Of a stretch of DNA of 26,275 bases, positions 24,256 through 26,275 are shown one piece after another. Numbering within the stretch: the stretch's first letter is position 1; each line of letters starts with the position of its first letter. This stretch comes from Candidatus Omnitrophota bacterium (GTDB lineage Bacteria > Verrucomicrobiota > Verrucomicrobiia > Limisphaerales > UBA1319). The translations under genes were made by a program, and so were the position numbers. Location: NCBI GenBank assembly GCA_023473405.1, contig JAMCZD010000215.1, forward strand, positions 1 through 26,275, given 5' to 3'. The notes beneath the pieces were generated by a model. It was not told where the DNA came from, made no database searches, and saw only the letters and a program-made list of their open reading frames with translations.

Positions 24256-24488
24256 GCTCCTATTCCCCCTCCTTTTGGACTTGCATCTTATGGTCATTTT
24301 TGCCAGGTTTAGCGACAGAATGCAAGCCAGGAAACCGCGGGTTCGACTCAACGGTCAACTGTCGCCTAAACAAGTGCCGCAGGGAAAAGTAGATCCAATG
24401 AATTAAGGCGCGCTATTTGGCGTTGAACTCGATTTTGGGGCCTCTTTTTTGGCTGTAACGGAAAACGGAGGTTGGTATTGTCCGGATT

Positions 24489-25262
24489 ATGGCAAGAGCG
24501 AATCGATTGAGAGGGGGCGGGCGGGAGGGCGGAGTTTTTCACATAACGCATCGGTGTCATAACCGGGAGTTTCTGCTGAAGTTTGCGCGGGACCGGAACG
24601 TGTATCGGGAGAAACTGCGCGAGCATCTGAAGAAGTTCAGGGTGTGGTTGCTGGACTACTGCATTACCTCGAATCACGGGCACATCCTGATCGATGCGGA
24701 GGATCGGCTTGAGGTGAGCAGGTTCATGCAGGAGGTGGCCAGCGAGTTTGCGCGGGAATACAACCGGCGCAAAGGGCGGGAGAACGCGTTTTGGGGAGAC
24801 AATTTCCATGCGACGCTGGTGGAGTGTGGGCGCCACCAGTGGGAGTGCCACTGTTACATTGCATTGAATATGATCCGGTGCGGAGTGGTGAAGCATCCGA
24901 GGGAGTGGGAGTGGTTGGGCTACCATGAAATCATGGGCCTGCGGCGGAGGTATCGGTTGATCGATCTGGATCGATTGTGCTGGCGGTTGGGTGCGGGCAA
25001 TCTGGAGGAAGTTCGGAGGAACCTGGAGGCGAGCCTTGCGGAGAGGATAGCGCGAGACCGGATGGAGCGGGAGCCGCGTTGGACAGAAAGCCTGGCGGTA
25101 GGGAGCGCCGGGTTTGTGGAAAAGATCAAGCCATTGATTTTATCGCGGCAACAAACCGAGGTTGTGGAAGCCGGCAAGGACTTCTGGGTGTTGAAGGAGC
25201 AGCCGGCGATTCCTTACAGTCAAAAAACAGGTGCAAAAAGTGACGCTAAACCCGTTTTGTGA
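24489..25262 (+). CDS. REP-associated tyrosine transposase (Y1_Tnp/IS200-like)
   Basis: A 257-residue single-strand HUH-type transposase. It has the HxH metal motif H63-G-H65 (ITSNHGHILIDA), a likely catalytic Tyr91 in AREYNRRKGR, followed by the family's FWGDNFHATL and YIALNMIRCGVVKHP, and the conserved W-x-W-L-G-Y-H-E-I-M-G box. The C-terminal 90 residues are a basic helical tail. All domains appear intact. Known relatives bind and cut REP hairpins. A GGAGG lies 17 bases before ATG 24489, rather far. The gene is enclosed by inverted REP-like repeats. A hairpin, GTGCAAAAA/TTTTTGCAC (25231-25239 with 25269-25277), spans its stop codon. Confidence 0.9.
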   Translation: MARANRLRGGGREGGVFHITHRCHNREFLLKFARDRNVYREKLREHLKKFRVWLLDYCITSNHGHILIDAEDRLEVSRFMQEVASEFAREYNRRKGRENAFWGDNFHATLVECGRHQWECHCYIALNMIRCGVVKHPREWEWLGYHEIMGLRRRYRLIDLDRLCWRLGAGNLEEVRRNLEASLAERIARDRMEREPRWTESLAVGSAGFVEKIKPLILSRQQTEVVEAGKDFWVLKEQPAIPYSQKTGAKSDAKPVL

Positions 25263-25277
25263 GGTGATTTTTTGCAC
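25231..25277 (+). repeat. Inverted repeat spanning the end of the RAYT gene
   Basis: GTGCAAAAA (25231-25239) and TTTTTGCAC (25269-25277) are perfect inverted repeats with 29 bases between. The right arm gives a T-run, so it may work as a terminator for the transposase gene. Confidence 0.5.
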
Positions 25278-25306
25278 AAGTCCCGACAATTCAAAAGGTT
25301 ATTTAG

Positions 25307-26179
25307 GCGACAGTTGGCTTTATACCGCCGGAGGCCGGTCTCGGGAAATATGACCCCAGCGTCGGGGTCATGTTGGCCCTCATGCGCTATGGAGCGGGTT
25401 TGCCGATGTATCGAATGGACCAATGGCAAACCTACCTCGGGGTGCCCTTGGCCGCCTCCACGCAATGGGAACTCATCAAGGCCAGCTCCCGAACCCCCGA
25501 ATTGGTTTATGAAGCCCTCATCGTCTGGGGCGCCCAGGGCCAGATCATTTACAGCGATGACACGACCATGCGGGTCCAGAGCCTGCGCCGGGAAATCGTG
25601 GCCGAGCCCGAGGATACCCAGCGGCGCACGGGCATCTTCACCACCAGCATCGTGGTGCGGATCGGGCAAAACCAAATCGCCCTGTTTTTCACCGGGCGCA
25701 ACCACGCCGGCGAAAACCTCGACCGGCTGCTCAAGAACCGAGCGGCCGAGTTGCCCGCGCCTATTCATATGTGCGACGCCCTCTCGCGCAACCAACCCCA
25801 AGGGGTGAAGACCATCTCGTGTAATTGCCTGCTTCACGGGCGGCGCAACTTCCTGGAGGTGTTGGAGAGCTTCCCCCAGGAATGCAAAAAGGTGGTCTTG
25901 AGTCTGCGGGAGGTGTACCGGTGGGAGGCGTTGGCGAAGAAGCGTCAATTCTCCGATGAAGAGCGATTGGCCTTTCACCAGGCCCATAGCGGGCCGGTGA
26001 TGCAAGAGCTCCAGCAGTGGATGAACGACCAGCTTGAGCAAAAGAAAGTCCAACCCAACTCCGGGCTGGGTGAGGCGATCCGTTACATGACCAAGCACTG
26101 GAAGAGCTTGACGCGTTTCTTGGAGGTGCCGGGGGCCCCTCTTGACAATATACATGGCGTCATAAATAACGCAGCATAA
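25307..26179 (+). pseudogene. IS66-family transposase, truncated at both ends
   Basis: A fragment of the long IS66 DDE transposase. Homology begins right after the right-hand REP repeat (GFIPPEAGLGKYDPSVGVM, about 25316 on) and an in-frame TAG lies just before it, so the N-terminal zinc-finger part is gone. The core is well preserved: LMRYGAGLPMYRMDQWQTYL, IIYSDDTTMRV with the first Asp, FFTGRNHAGENLDRLL, HMCDALSRN with the second Asp, CLLHGRRNFLEVLESFP, and VQPNSGLGEAIRYM. It breaks off after GAPLDN (about 26149), exactly before the N-x-x-E motif that supplies the third catalytic residue. The last ten codons to 26179 are unrelated. The element is inactive. Confidence 0.9.
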
Positions 26180-26241
26180 TATGGTTGACGATCACGGTGT
26201 TATCCGGCACCATGCGCAGAAACTCGAATCCAGGAGTTCCT

Positions 26242-26275
26242 ATGCGCAAACTACAGGTCGACGACGCCAACATCA
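26242..26275 (+). CDS. Start of a putative transposase gene (cut by window edge)
   Basis: Only eleven codons are visible (MRKLQVDDANI), preceded by CAGGAG six bases upstream. The beginning resembles helix-turn-helix transposases of the IS630 type seen in related genomes, and it lies directly after the truncated IS66. The visible part is too short to prove the family. Confidence 0.4.
   Translation, partial: MRKLQVDDANI

Larger units (their letters stand above)
24307..25316. mobile_element. REPtron-like unit: RAYT gene flanked by inverted REP-like repeats
   Basis: The left end has two opposed copies, GTTTAGCGACAG (24307-24318) and CTGTCGCCTAAAC (24359-24371), able to form a hairpin. The right end has TGACGCTAAAC (25241-25251) and TTTAGGCGACAGTTG (25302-25316). 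The 15-base sequence CAACTGTCGCCTAAA at 24356-24370 is an exact inverted copy of 25302-25316. The transposase gene lies between. This matches the known arrangement of RAYT genes with flanking REP/BIME sequences. Confidence 0.8.

Noticed and set aside
24336..24360. tRNA T-arm-like GGGTTCGACTC
   Set aside because: The flanks do not form a five-base T-stem and no acceptor, anticodon or D arm can be drawn.
24256..24488. attI or attC recombination site next to the integrase
   Set aside because: The GTTTAGCGACAG/CTGTCGCCTAAAC pair does not fit the GTTRRRY/RYYYAAC core sites and recurs around the RAYT gene, so it is better explained as REP sequence.

Overview
The window looks like a chromosomal segment from a member of the Verrucomicrobiota, probably of the Pedosphaera/Limisphaerales type. 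This is an inference. It rests on moderately high GC, weak or absent Shine-Dalgarno sequences at many starts, very large secreted LamG/Ig-like proteins, and the short 'SNLVQW...RFYRARL' or 'SATQLDGTW...QFYRLRQ' modules common in that phylum.

Layout. Positions 1-9566 carry mostly ordinary chromosomal genes. They are a truncated FKBP prolyl isomerase, an apparent uvrB/MIF-like tautomerase operon on the minus strand, a secreted BD-FAE-type esterase, an HTH-metallo-beta-lactamase fusion protein that appears to be made from a leaderless mRNA, a TPR lipoprotein-like/secreted protein, a LarA-like (DUF2088) protein, a small unknown helical protein, and a UxaA-family sugar-acid dehydratase. Positions 9664-18693 hold exported or carbohydrate-related genes: a 638-aa secreted protein divergent from a GH36-type alpha-galactosidase, then a 1594-aa protein built from four LamG units whose last copies come from tandem duplication.

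Positions 19106-21325 carry thrS, which lacks the usual N-terminal TGS domain. Its leader contains an eight-codon reading frame (Met-Val-Ile-Ile-Thr-Thr-Thr-Ile) followed by a hairpin and then a terminator hairpin with a U-rich tail just before thrS. This has the anatomy of a ribosome-dependent attenuator and is the most interesting signal in the window.

From about 21360 to the right edge the DNA is an accessory, decaying region. It has palindromic GGGGACAG-type repeats, a sedolisin (S53) protease gene broken by a frameshift and a stop, an integron-type tyrosine recombinase cut off before its last catalytic residues at the same junction, an intact REP-associated tyrosine transposase (RAYT) gene flanked by inverted REP-like repeats, an IS66 transposase truncated at both ends, and the start of another putative transposase. 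No rRNA, tRNA or CRISPR array was found.
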